Of a stretch of 64,000 nucleotides of DNA, positions 22,160-34,095 are shown piece by piece. The notes under the pieces were generated by a model, which was not told where the DNA came from, ran no database searches, and was given only the letters and a program-made list of their open reading frames with translations. Origin of the DNA: Apostichopus japonicus (lineage: Eukaryota > Echinodermata > Holothuroidea > Aspidochirotida > Stichopodidae). The translations under genes were made by a program, and so were the position numbers. The stretch covers positions 30,942,668 through 31,006,667 of the forward strand of contig NC_092569.1 of the NCBI RefSeq assembly GCF_037975245.1, in the 5' to 3' direction. Positions within the stretch are counted from its first letter, which is position 1; every line of letters starts with the position of its first letter.

Positions 22160-22320
22160 TCTCTTCCCGGTGTCTTCGCGTTTTTCTTTTACTTCCTCCT
22201 TTTCTCCTTTTTCTCTCTTTCTTCTTTTTCTTCTCCCTTCCTTCCTCTCCTCCTCCTCCTTTTTCCCCTCTTTTTTCCTTTTTTTTCTTCTCTTTTTTTT
22301 TCTCTCCTCTTTTTCTTACC
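22160..22320 (+). repeat. Pyrimidine-rich low-complexity tract
   Basis: About 160 bases of almost pure C and T on the plus strand, in CTTT and CCTCC clusters, close to the right end of the composite transposon. It is simple sequence; the open frames across it are artefacts. Confidence 0.7.
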
Positions 22321-22370
22321 CGGGGGGCGCGCGCCCCCAACGCCCCCCCCCTGGATACGCACCTGATATG

Positions 22371-24285
22371 CCCCCTTCCTCATATAACCTAGTAGACGTA
22401 TATGACCTAGTTGTGATTACAGGATTGTATTCGGATTGTGGTGACAGAGGATTAGAGTGAAGTAGTATATAAGCCTAAAAAAAGAGATCACATAACATTT
22501 AACTGTGTCAGACAAAATGTTTGACACTGTATTAAAATGTTTACTGGTAGTAAGAAACAACCAAATGGTTGTTCCCGCATATATACCGTGAGTTACACTG
22601 AATGATATCGATGGGTGTAGTAGGATAGTACATGGTGATTGGATAAAATGATACAAACATATGTCTTTAGTATCTCTAATTTTAATATTACAACAGGTAA
22701 GTAGGCAGTCTCAATGACAATCACTGTGACATGTCGGAGAGCCACCTCATACTTATAAATGATAAGCGTTAATTCAAACAAATTTCTAGCGATATTTAAG
22801 AAAATTCGTCAATAATAACTCATTGTCGGAGTATTATTAAGGGATTAAAAAAAAAACAGTCGGTCTTCATATCGCATTTTATTCGTGTTGTACATTTGGC
22901 ATCTATAAATGAACACAAAGCTATGATATATCAGAACAAAATCCTAGTTATATTTGCACTGGTTTAGCATGATAGAGATAGTAGGGTGCTGTCAGTTAAA
23001 TATATGGGAGCCATTGTTATAAACTAACTACTCTTACAACCTTTTGTAATTTCTGTTATCTTACAGTTGTCTTTAATTTTAATTTTTTATTTAATTTTTC
23101 TTTTTTTTTTAAAGCTTTTACTTCCTTTTCTCAAATTTAACTATGATGATTTCTAGATAGAAATCATCTTGATGACAAGATAATTTACATATTTTGATGT
23201 TTTTATTCATTGCCAATTTCGTTTGACTCGTAGTTTTTCCATACATACTGCGCGTAACGTTGCAACTCCTCCTCGCTCCTCTTTCCATACATTGAGAGAC
23301 AACTTGATATCAAGTTTAAATGGTCGACAAAGGATCTCTTTTCCATAAATTAAAAATGTACCTTTTTGTGAAAGACAAAAAAAAACACTCTCTTCATTGT
23401 TGTAATCTTAGATGAAATGAAAACACCAGATCACTGAGTGATCTACGGGACTCCGGCATCTCTTCTTGAATACCCGAGTTGTGTAGCCGGAATACAAATG
23501 TAATGTTTGCCCCCTCTACCATCCCACTACTCCCGCCACCGCACACCCCGATCCCACTTTGTTTATTTCCTTTCCTTTGAGTATCTTGAAAGGTGCCTTT
23601 TTCCACAGATTCTTCAGGGGTTTCATGCCGGGAGACTTCCCCACCAAGCGCGTTATTAACAACACAATGTTTATAATAAGTCGACTGCAACGGGGTTAGC
23701 GGGGATCACCGGGTATTTATCGCACTTGAATAGGGATTTGGAGAACGACCAATTATGTATTCCGGAAAAGCAGATGACAAAGTAAATAAATAGTATATCA
23801 TATTCTTACAAGGTCGGAGGAGATAATTGAAAGAGGAGAAAGCAATACAGATTCATTACAACGTGAGTGATTCTGGTGGAGTATGTACTTTAGATAGATA
23901 CCAATAACGGAGTGGCCTAGAACAGTGGTTATATGGCCTATGACCAAGTCCGTGTGAATTTAAGATCTCCTGTCACAGTCGAAAGCTTAAGTAGTACTTA
24001 ATTTTGTCACTTTAAGGATAGTCAATTGTGAATAAAGTAAATATTAGGGTGGTTTTATTTGTTTGTGTTCTTTCTGAATATATTTATGTGCTGAACTCTG
24101 TAATCTACTGGGCAGTATGACTGATCACTCATATCTTCTACATAAACAACCCAGAAAGTAGGCATACATCGAAACGTATAAGATATAGTTCCTAGTTCGG
24201 CGACGTCATAAAATTCCCACGTGCTTCTGTTCAACATAATCGAAAAAATAATAGTAAAGATGTTGTTTCTATGTTTTCATGTATT
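22371..24285. other. Intergenic region between A and B
   Basis: No gene is seen. 22371-22770 aligns with 51950-52330 upstream of C; 22900-23050 aligns with 3290-3420; 23450-23700 is a counterpart of 3990-4210; 24040-24230 resembles the 3' flanks of A, C and D. This is duplicated intergenic sequence. Confidence 0.5.
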
Positions 24286-24291
24286 TTTATT
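24286..24291 (-). terminator. Putative polyadenylation signal of copy B
   Basis: AATAAA on the minus strand, about 430 bases past the old stop codon, in sequence related to the 3' flanks of the other copies. Confidence 0.3.
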
Positions 24292-24717
24292 TGGGTGATT
24301 TAATAGTAGCCTCAGTTTCATCATCAAAGATACCATTTTAATAAACAAATGTCCAACTCAATGCAATTCTTGGAAACTGACAGAGTATCAGACGTCATGG
24401 AGTTCCATGAGCTAACTGCGCCCTTTGTCCAATGTTTCACAGTCATTTGGTATTTCCACATAGCATATTATATCACTAAAATTCTACAGATGATCGCCTT
24501 TAGTTATAACAGATCAATGTTAAAGATAATGAACATGATGTGATAATAATAAAATATTCATTGGGTCATTTGTTCAATGTTGTATCTTTTCTTCGCTTAT
24601 ACCATTTACAAAAAATCCGCTATTATCGATACGTACCACATTATTTAATTAAGCTTAAAATGTCGTCAACCTGTTCCTATCTTTGTTACCTTGGAGACTT
24701 CAAATTTGCTAATTTGA

Positions 24718-25181
24718 TCATAGGTGTGGCTGTATTTTCATTGTTGTTGATGAGATACGGCACTCAGCACCATGAAGATTCTCCCAGAAGACACCACGGT
24801 AATCGCTGAACGAGTAGTCGCCATTAAGATTGGAGTAGCCGCAGGAATAGAAATTTGTTTCGTAGACTTGGTTTTTGTTTGAACAGCATCTTTTATTGTA
24901 GTAATATTACGCACTACAACCACCACAATCATCACATTCATAATGTGGACGGCTAGAAGGACAATAATGATTGTAGCAGTTACAGTTAGAGTATTCGTAG
25001 TCGCCAGTACCTACGCGGTTGCTGAATGAGTAGCATTGACTGGTAGAGCCCGTATTACTAAGGGATGGATACCACCAGCCACCTCGGTGTTTTTCTGCGC
25101 AGTCGACGATACTCGTTCCATCATTGTCTTGATCTCGTGTACTAAATCGATGCCCTGGATTTTCTCTCATAGCATTGTTTC
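24718..25181 (-). pseudogene. Copy B exon 8: FReD2 C-terminal part with in-frame stop
   Basis: Starts in phase 1 after TTCCAG and reads MRENPGHRFSTRDQDNDG, then CAEKHRGGWWY. The insertion (24844-25068, 75 codon positions) is interrupted by TAA at 24907-24909, then CGYSNLNGDY follows and the end MKIQPHL. The insertion resembles that of D (CPSSRPHYECDDC against CPSSHPHFKCYDC). Confidence 0.8.
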
Positions 25182-25906
25182 CTGGAAGGAAATTAGTGAA
25201 TAATTAGGGTATGTGTTGTGTTGTAAAGTATGAAGTTTTCTAATTTATATATTAGACGTTAAGAAATAACTGTCGGTTCGTTTTGCTGTCATTATCGATT
25301 GTCAGTGCGTTTGTTGCTGCGTTAGTTAATGTTTGGGCTTTTGTAAAAATGTTGTGCTTTCATGAAGGAGCTTTTTTTAGCTTCTTTCGGGAGCTCAAAA
25401 ATGTGAATAGTGGTCAAAGTTTCGGTTTCTACTGAAAAAGGTTTCAATTCTGACAATTCGTTTGGTTACCTTAGTTTATATTATCGTAGATAATTAAAAT
25501 CTATTTATTTATATCAAATAATTAATAGTATTATTTCACTTTTTTGACAACTAATACAGTCAAGCGACTTGAAGGTACGTGTGAGATGAACAAAAATGTT
25601 ATATTTATTAAAATTAATTTAATTCATTCTTGGGTGGTGATTTCAATCACAAAGTTTTTTGTATCAAAGTAGCAAAGTAACATAGTAAAATGTTGCAAAG
25701 AAAGTTGTAAGCTGTAGCAATTGTAATGTTTCCATACTAGTTATTTTTTATATATATATTTTTTTTTATATTCCTGAAAGATTCTTCGATCGACAAAATA
25801 TTCGTGAAGAAAGTAAGAAGTAAGGAAGTAATGTAAGAAAGTACTCGAAAATATATATAGGAGCTTGGTGGATATGATATATCGTGATGACACAAGCTGT
25901 AATGAT

Positions 25907-25908
<2 letters not shown>

Positions 25909-25965
<57 letters not shown>

Positions 25966-25979
25966 TATATATATATATC
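25909..25979. repeat. (TA)n microsatellite in intron 7 of B
   Basis: About 70 bases of TA repeats with one interruption. Open frames across it, rich in Ile and Tyr, are artefacts. Confidence 0.95.
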
Positions 25980-26095
25980 AAATTTTTCATATATGTACAT
26001 ATATACTATTAGAAAATTGTTACATATTGATATTTTGAGCCTTTGATCAGAATGAGAATTGAGTGAGTGTGATTGACATTTAGCACAATACAAAC

Positions 26096-26357
26096 CAGCA
26101 TTTCCATTGTAGCCACCCAATGACAGTTGGTATCGTTCTCTCTCGTTACCGATTCTGAAAGTTGAATACCAGCTGTGGTATGCTGATCCTACCGCGTTTG
26201 TCTTTTCTATTACAAGTTCGTACCTCTTTTGGTTTGTTAATTTGTATATTTTATCGTTACCAATCCAGTGGTCTCCTGAGGGATTTCCAAAACCGGTTTT
26301 GTACTCATTCCAGTTTCGATAAAAGTTGACTGATCTACTCGTACGTCGTTGCAAAAT
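26096..26357 (-). pseudogene. Copy B exon 7: FReD2 middle part
   Basis: 262 bases without a stop: ILQRRTSRSVNFYRNWNEY to GGYNGNAG. The donor is GTTTGT rather than the GTATGT of the other copies, possibly weaker. Confidence 0.8.
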
Positions 26358-26591
26358 CTAGAAAGATAATCAACGAGGTTATCGATTGCATGTGAGTAAT
26401 ATATGAAATGTCGCAGTGTACTGCACTTATTCAGAGAAATTAACTGAATATACGCTTACCTATTAATAAGTTCTGGTCAAAAGTTCAATTGGTTTTCGCT
26501 GATGTGAAGATTATTTTAATCAAATAATGATATCATTTAATATGGTTATTTCAATTTGACAGAGCTCTTGTTCTTAATTAATACAACTTAC

Positions 26592-26891
26592 TGTCCACCC
26601 CCCATTAGACATTTCACAATAAACTTCAAATCCGGAGCTTCCAGCAGGATAAATGGTGTATTTTCCGTCATTTCTTCTATCTGCTGCGTATAAATCAGAA
26701 CAATCTCTCGGTCCACTACGGGTACATGTAACACCATTGCCTTCAAACCATTCGTTACAGTAACATCGATGGACATTATTCCGCTCCTTGCATGTTGCGT
26801 GTGCACTACAACGGTATCTCTCACTTGTAAGTACGTTCCTGTTGCAAGTTATCCGTAAGGAACAGTCAGAATTAATGTATGTTTCACTCTC
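26592..26891 (-). pseudogene. Copy B exon 6: EGF-like repeat plus FReD2 start
   Basis: 100 open codons: ESETYINSDC, YRCSAHATCKERNNVHRCYC, then PRDCSDLYAADRRNDGKYTI and GGWT. Borders are as in A. The ESETY start is shared with D. Confidence 0.8.
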
Positions 26892-27231
26892 CTGGAAAGA
26901 TAAATATAAAACGACATATACCAAAGAAAGTAAACGAAACTGTTATATGGTACATTTGTAACGCATTTTGATGATGCACTGATTTACCACTACTCAACGG
27001 TAATGAGGGTTCCATTATCTTAGGCGGATGCCTTGTTATTATGTTAGATCGCAAACTAGAAGACTGGTGTGTAAGAATATGTAAAACCGAAACGGAAATG
27101 AAAATCAATAATCATGCAAATTAATAAAAAATCAAGAAAACACAAAATTAATCAATTGAAATCCAAGAGTTTACATTACAGCGTACTTTTCATTTTATTT
27201 AAGATTTCTGAACTGCATCGAATAAACTTAC

Positions 27232-27440
27232 TGATAATACGACTCCGTCCCCTTGGACGTAACAGCCACATTGCTCTTGAGGTATGCAGCTATCTCCAAG
27301 AATCATGTGGTTTTCTGGACAAAGACATCTCTCTGGATCCGCTGGATCCGGTATGACACAATTATTCGGATTCTCACAAGTTCTTTCACATGTATTATCA
27401 AAATTATCCTTGTTGGATGAGCACCAGGTGATGTTTAAAT
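27232..27440 (-). pseudogene. Copy B exon 5: TIL domain
   Basis: 209 bases, open: TWCSSNKDNFDNTCERTCEN, RCLCPENHMILGDSCIP and EQCGCYV. Nine cysteines as in A. Confidence 0.8.
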
Positions 27441-27802
27441 CTGGGGGAAAATCCACAACAATTTAATCCTGTCTTGAAGTGTTAACTCACTGCCATGACA
27501 TAATGTTGTTAGCGAATCGTTCTTACCTTCGTGATGATTTGGCCTCTTGGAACATTTGTGGATTTTAAACGTAGGAGCAAGCGTTAGCAGAATGTCATAT
27601 ATGTAAGGCCCATTCAACGTATAACATTAATGTCACTCATTAAAAAATAATATTACATATTTGCTTAAAGTATTTGACTATGGTAACCAATAGATTTATT
27701 CGTGTGTGATATTTGTTTCCTCCATTGAAACGTTTCTTTAGGCATTCTTTAAATTCCGTTTAAGTACAAAGATATGAAGAAAATAGTAAAAAACAATCTA
27801 AC

Positions 27803-28067
27803 CTGTTGTTCCTTCGACAACACCAAGACTTGTTATAGAATATTTCCCCCATTCATCGGATATGCGAAAGTTGTCGTATGTCAAGTAATATGACTGGCCT
27901 GCATACATCTCCAACTCGATGCGCAGCTGGTACCTCTTTTGGTTTATCAAATGAGCCAACTTTTCATTACCAATTAGAAATTCACTGTCTAAGAAACCAA
28001 AGCCATTTTTGTATTCGTCCCAGGTTCGATTAAAACCGATGGATCAATCTACGCGTCGTTGTATGAC
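27803..28067 (-). pseudogene. Copy B exon 4: FReD1 middle part with in-frame stop
   Basis: 265 bases with conserved borders (donor GTTAGA). VIQRRVD is followed by TGA (28044-28046) where A, C and D have GGA for Gly. The remainder stays open and well conserved, so the stop is probably young. Confidence 0.82.
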
Positions 28068-28362
28068 CTGATGAATTCAAAACATAGCCACACAATTAAC
28101 GGATATCTTTGATCGTTACTTCAAACCAAACTTTCCTGCTCATTTTAGGAAATAGAGTACGATACATTTAATATAATTGATTTCATTACATTAAAAATTT
28201 ATACACATCGGCTCAAAATATGTTTACATCGTACAAGGTATATCATCCGATACAATGTAAAACGAAAATTCAATGTAACTTTCAGTGTGTTATACAAAGC
28301 GTGACTTTTAGAATAAAGTATGTGATTGTAAACGTACACATCTTAAAATATATTCCACTTAC

Positions 28363-28535
28363 TATCCAACCTCCAGATGTAGTGTTGTGATCACAATATG
28401 CGGGAAATGGTTCCAGGTACTGGTCAGGTTTAATCAGGTGTACACCGGATTTGGCTTTGGTAGAAGAACATTGGTTAAGTATTTCATGGCAATCCCTTGG
28501 GTAATCCGGAGTTTTGAATAGGAAATACTGCAAGT
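28363..28535 (-). pseudogene. Copy B exon 3: start of FReD1
   Basis: 173 bases, open: LQYFLFKTPDYPRDCHEI to CDHNTTSGGWI. The highly conserved Thr of GGWT has become Ile. GVHLIKPDQ is shared with D, whereas A and C have GVYLIKPD. Confidence 0.8.
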
Positions 28536-29524
28536 CTAGTAACATAATAATTAAAAGAAGAAGATCAGAACAAACAATAAAACTGTAAATAATAGCATCT
28601 TATGAAAACGCATCTCCATATGCAAAGTATTTTTTTAGCAGATATATGGTATATGGTTACGTTGCAATAGCTCTGTTTCCACTACACAGTATACCAATGA
28701 CATGGTAATTAAAATAAGACATATGAACATTGAGGCTATTTGAAGCAGGTGTATTGTGTTTAAAATGAAAAATGTATCGCAAAGAACTACTTTGAAGGAT
28801 GAAACAGTGGTAAGATGGTTACAGAAGCAAAACATGATGAATAATATTTTTCTTAAATAAAAGCGTATTGCTGAAGTTGATTTCAACTCTTCGTTCTTTA
28901 CTTGCTAAAGAGTGATTATTTTTTTATTTTTGTAGATTTTAGCCCTTTTTCCTGGTGACTTTTAATAAGCCTTAGTGCAGTTATCTTCGTTTGGCTACAT
29001 ATTCCTCTGAGTTCACTATATCCATCAGTTATTATTCAATACAGGTTTTTTTAACGTACAAAGTCACTACAATAATGTTTCCCAAAATGAAGAGAGTAAT
29101 GATTATTTCCACATGATTCAATTTCATAGCAAAAAACGTGTTCATATTACTATAAATTACTATGTATGAACAAATCTAACCTGAACTTTCTTTATTGCTT
29201 GAAGTAAAAGTGAACTAATGTAGCTAATGGCTTGTTTAAGTTCAGATTTATCATCGCTGAGTATCGACAATGTACCCCAATCAGCGCTAAAGCTACTTCA
29301 ATACACAGTACAAGGAAATGATTGAGAATTGTAAATCATCACATATCTTTACAACTTGATATAAGAGAAAAGTACCACATGTGAAGTACATCTGGATAGT
29401 TCCTTTCTAAATAAAACTGATCCGAGCTATTATCTAGTTAACAGACTTCTGTGGAATGATTAATTTTACAGTCGTAAATGTCAACCCTTACCAGAGCATT
29501 AAGACTAACAAAACGACAACTTAC

Positions 29525-29555
29525 TTGAATCGTTGACTCTTGTGCTTGACGATAT
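29525..29555 (-). pseudogene. Copy B exon 2: 31-bp linker exon
   Basis: ISSSTRVNDS plus one base, between AACCTCAG and GTAAGT. Borders are identical to those of the other copies. Confidence 0.7.
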
Positions 29556-32500
29556 CTGAGGTTAGAAAATAACATAAGCGAATGTAAAATGAATTGAAGT
29601 ACATTCTGAAGACATATCATCAAGTTAAGAACGTTGTTAAAGGTCAAGGCATATAGCCTACACTACAGGAAAGACGAAATAATTTACGCCTTCACTTTAA
29701 AAGATCCTATTATTCTATGTTTACATTTAACGAACATAATTGATATATTTTATAGCTCGTTAAAACAATTTCGCTTTTGATTAAAATAAATGAACTCTTT
29801 TCATTGTAAAAACAAATGTAAATCATGATAGAAAAAGGTGTTAGGAACGGAAAGTAAAGTTGACCTTTCCATATCTAAGCAGTATTAGAACTTTAAGTAA
29901 TGTTTATATCTTGCCAAATTGATTTGACTGCTTACAAGTTTAGTTACGATAAAAAGAACACAGTTTAGAATTAGTGTTTATCTACTTTGCTTACCCGTCT
30001 ACTTTTTATCTTAACTAAGCTTATAAGGAGTAAAATCAATTCAGAAGATATTAAAGTTTTCGAAACAACAGTTAATGAATAACGTTTATCGATTAAAATT
30101 ATGACTTTATGTCTGTTTTTAGGTCTTCTCATGCTTCTTATTCTCATTTCCGTCCATAAAACAACAATAGGTTCACATACCCTAGATTACTTAAACAATG
30201 AAAAGTATTACTCTCTATGCATTATTTTAATCGAAATTTGAATAACACATTATCTGAGAAAGCAAAAACTACAACTAAACGATATTATTGAAACCAAAGT
30301 ATACATATTTGAATATACATATTCATGAATGATATCTTTGGCAGTAAATAACACGCTTACTAGTTGCATATTATTGATTATAATCGGTAATTTTAAGATT
30401 TGTTGATATTTTGTAAAGACGGGTGCAATTTTACAAAACGATATTTTCAGAATTTTTACCTTTTGCATTCTAAGAACACCTCCCCTTACAACCGGTATTC
30501 TTTTATTAAGTTGTTGCAATGAACATATGTTTCTTATACGCTTCCGTGACATATTACCAACACGTAAAATGTCGATATTTGGCAGAAACGATGAAATTCA
30601 TGAATTTACTGGAAATGCGTATTGGCAGTCTAGAAGAGAACAACATGTATTGCTATTTACATATTTAGTTCTCCTTAAGTTATCTATAAACATATTTTGA
30701 TGGGAAGCTTAAAGAAAAAATGCACGAGGTAATTGAAGTAGTCTTGAACTATAAGTAAACGTATTCTAGTTAGTTTATTTTGATTAAATTATAAAAACAA
30801 CACACTTCTTGTAAAAAAAAAGGCGCTAATTGTCAGCATACGTTCGCCTGAAAGCTTCATCCATATTATATTTGCTCACGACTTTTGTTTGTTAATTCAA
30901 ACGACTAATTTTCGACAAAAAAACATATTGCTCTATCAAAGAAAATCTGTCGAATTGGTCAGATATCACACTCAGAATGTCTGTACTAATCAAGACGAAC
31001 TTTTTTGAATACCCTTTTGTACACATCAGCAAAAACGGAAACACTTTCGGCAACTTTAAGTTCCATGTATACAATTACGTACAAAACCATTCTTGAACGC
31101 CCCGAATAGACTTGTGAACACTGAAATAGTCCCTATGAATACACATACTTGTTCATAAAAAATACCGTGTATGAGTTATTATTTCTTCCATTAGTTGTAT
31201 AATTCTCTTAAATCATCGTAAATCAAGGATCAGGCATAATACCATAAAGTTTCATACACTTTTGTTTCTCTTGATATAACAAGAAGTGAAATGTTGTCAA
31301 ATTGTTGATTTCAAGCAAATTGTATGTATCTGATAAACATGAAAGTAAATTTTAAAAAGGAGAATTGGGAAACAGTTTGGTAATAGTATGTACATTTTGA
31401 GAATTCTCGACAATCAAACATCATCTAGAGTCACTCAAAACAACACGGTTTTGAATAATAGCCATTGTTGATGCCATGATCCCGTGTTGTATTGTAACAA
31501 TTTAAGTATTGTTATGTTATAGACTGTGCAAGGAAGAAGCGAGGCAATGCTGTCTTCCCGCCTGTCTTGTCGACAACGTGGTAAGAAAACTCAAAACTAT
31601 AAATTATAACATTTTAACAGTTTACTATCAGGATCTTTTAACGGAAACGCACTACGAGAGGATAGCTGGATTTGAGTATTGTCTTGTCTGGGATTATTGA
31701 GAGATGTTATTCAACAAGTCTGTTTTACTATTCTCATTTTGTCTGGAACTTGATTTGGAACAACTTTAAACATAATGTTTTTTTTTATTAAGCATGAATA
31801 TTTTTTGTTTTAATTTTCGTGATTTCGTAGACGATTGTTCTGATGCTACCGGTGCATTTTCATAAACTAACAACGTTTTATATTGACTTTTTAATTCTAC
31901 TTTGTTTTTTATTTCCTGATATTTTACACAACATTTAGATGGTCATTGTCGTAGTTTATTGTTTCGGAGCAAACTTTTAACAAAGATATTGACAATTTTA
32001 ATATGCTACATATTTAAATTTAGTTGATTATTATTAAATTGACATGATGCGTTAAAATTCATCCCTATAAGAAACGCAAATGTCCAAATCTAATACATAC
32101 TAAATGTAACAAGTGTGTTACGATACTTTGACCACCAAAGGGAAACAATACATTGGCGAATATATAGTCTATCATTAACCCGAAAAGTCGTAAGGGGAAC
32201 TACTAACATTGAAGTTTTAAATATTTAAATGAAATAATATTTACATCGACATTACTTGATGATGAATTATAAAGTCTCACGCCAAATATACATTTATTAG
32301 TTGAACTATTGAACATAAACTAGTGAAGATAATTTTAAGTATTCCGCTTTTATCAGACGGATTTACTTGACATAAAAATACTTGTTGTCATATTAGCTGC
32401 TTCAAATGTAAGATGATTTAAGGATGTTTCACACATAATTGTTGATCATTTAAGGTACATTGTGCTATCTCTTGTTACTGTGTGAGACACAGATAAATAG

Positions 32501-33843
32501 ATATTCGTATGTATATACATACATTGAAGAACATATTAAATTGATGCGTTAATTTTTTTTTCTTGATCTCACAGTTACCTACCCAGCTGGCACATTTGCA
32601 AATTGTTGTAAGTTGTTGTCTTTAGTTTGAAGTTGTTTTGTTAAATATTTTACGTTTAAACTTTTACATTGACGAAGAATTATTAGCTGGTCTTGTAATA
32701 ACTTGGAGTAATACTGCGTAACGCTACCGCTGTTTGTATACACAAAACTGATCCAAAATTGTATGTTGACAAATTAAACGTCTGTGAATTAGGCCCAATG
32801 CTTCTTTCGAAAATCATTCCAACATATTGATTATATCAGTATAATGGAAGAAATATCGTATTTTGGACAATAACTTATTCACTAGGAACGTTAATTAAAC
32901 ATGTCCGAATATTTACTTGTTCTTTTTAAATAAGCTTAACTTAATTTCTTTATCTTACTGGTTGGACAGCTATTTTGACGGAGAGATAAATGTTGTATTT
33001 GGAAAATATGGGTAGTTTAATGAACCAACGGAACAAAAGTTCATCATAAAAAATAACATCACAAAAGGTTTGATGTTAGTTTCACTCGCATATTACATAT
33101 GGTTATCTAAGCATATAAAGGGTTTCGAAACTCTTTCGCTTCCTTTTTTTAGTCTCTCGTTGAAGATAGACGCGAAACTTTAAGTATTTTGTACAGAATT
33201 GTGTGAATTCCAGAAGTTTGGATAAATATATATATATATATTTAAATATTAATATATATACATTCGCTATGCATATGTATTTTGCATCCTGCCAGTTGTT
33301 TCAAAGCTCGACATCAAACTGCTTATTGTGTGATAATAAATAGCTTAATTTCTGTAAAGGACTTGTAAACAAGTTGATGTGCTGTTCACTAAAAATTCAT
33401 TGTTTTATTTTCTTAAATTTAAAGATATAGTCCAAAATTGGATACCAAACAAATGGACCATAATGGACTGTGAAACGGGGAGGGAATATGCAAAAGAAAG
33501 TGTAATGGTAAATAAATACATGTAATGAAAGGAATTATCTGTGTACAAAATATTGACCAATAACGCAAAAAGTTACTGTTGAATGAGCCGATAGCTGACT
33601 ATAATCATAAGCATAATCCTAATATTGTCTATGAACACACGTGGTAACAAGTCAGCTAAGATGAACAGTTGAGTTACTTTAATATGTAGAAAACACGTAC
33701 AAGTGTTTTTTTTTTAAATCGAAGTGAAAGAAATGCTAAGTTCCAAATTGTCAACTAATGCAACAGTATACAAGTTAATAAGAATTGATTGAATTTTAAG
33801 TTGAAGAAATTAATTTGTTTTAATTAATGTTTTAGAGACTTAC
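29556..33843 (-). other. Intron 1 of copy B
   Basis: 4.3 kb, AT-rich, no exon seen. It holds the site without insertion (30048-30055, ATATTAAA) that in D has received a LINE. The stretch 31380-31700 matches 15180-15500 in A and 47990-48310 in C. A short TA run lies at 33224-33262. Confidence 0.55.
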
Positions 33844-33915
33844 CCGAAATCCATTTGAGTTTAAAAGCAGCAATACAGCTAAGACGAACAAATATTTTCT
33901 TCGAAGTTCTGCCAT
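33844..33915 (-). pseudogene. Copy B exon 1: signal peptide
   Basis: 24 codons, MAELRRKYLFVLAVLLLL to FR, with a GTAAGT donor. Intact in itself. Confidence 0.78.
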
Positions 33916-34095
33916 CGATCTCAAAGGAAAAAGAGAAATTCACACAAACTAAAAATGAGACTTGTTGAGAATGAGAAATTCACACAAACTAAAAATGAGA
34001 CTTGTTGACCTTCTGTGACAGTCAAAGAACTAATGAAGGAGAAATCGTTACCTAGGTAAGGACCTTTATACGTACGGATGTCCATTAAATCCATG
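33916..34095 (-). promoter_or_regulatory. Conserved 5' leader and core promoter block of copy B
   Basis: Counterpart of 17968-18110. A clean TATAAAGG lies on the minus strand (34063-34070), about 150 bases before the ATG, inside the block shared with A and C. The leader contains a tandem duplication (33933-34012). Confidence 0.45.
33933..34012. repeat. 40-bp tandem duplication in the leader of copy B
   Basis: Two direct copies with a period of 40 bases beginning GAGAAATTCACACAAACT. A and C have one copy at the matching place. It probably lies in the transcribed leader. Confidence 0.8.

Larger units (their letters stand above)
20160..22365. mobile_element. Non-autonomous DNA transposon, composite (about 2.2 kb)
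   Basis: Starts CAGGCGCGTATCCAGG and ends CCTGGATACGCACCTG, imperfect terminal inverted repeats, both next to G-rich GGGGGGCGCG. ATATG flanks both sides (20155-20159, 22366-22370). Gene C has the matching site without the insert near 51946-51956, and the B flank also lacks it. The TIR resembles hAT ends, but the flanking repeat is 5 rather than 8 bases. Other elements are nested inside, including the 380-bp element at 20847-21226. No transposase is seen. Confidence 0.65.
24718..33915 (-). pseudogene. Copy B: FReD-TIL-EGF-FReD pseudogene, all 8 exons recognisable
   Basis: All eight exons are present with the same borders and phases as in A, C and D, but there are two in-frame stop codons. One is TGA in exon 4 (28044-28046), where the other copies have the Gly of RVDGSIG. 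The other is TAA in exon 8 (24907-24909), inside the Cys-rich insertion and 63 codons before the ancestral stop. The exon 3 end has GGWI instead of GGWT. The first stop leaves only a signal peptide and part of FReD1. Upstream E-box strings are also decayed. Few other defects suggest recent inactivation. A short secreted product cannot be excluded. Closest relative: D. Confidence 0.8.

Noticed and set aside
22146-22460. Open frames rich in Lys/Arg/Glu or Ser/Phe around the pyrimidine tract
   Set aside because: They follow from low-complexity C/T sequence and a transposon end; no domain.
25766-26000. Open frame rich in Ile and Tyr in B
   Set aside because: Translation of the (TA)n microsatellite and intron beyond exon 7.
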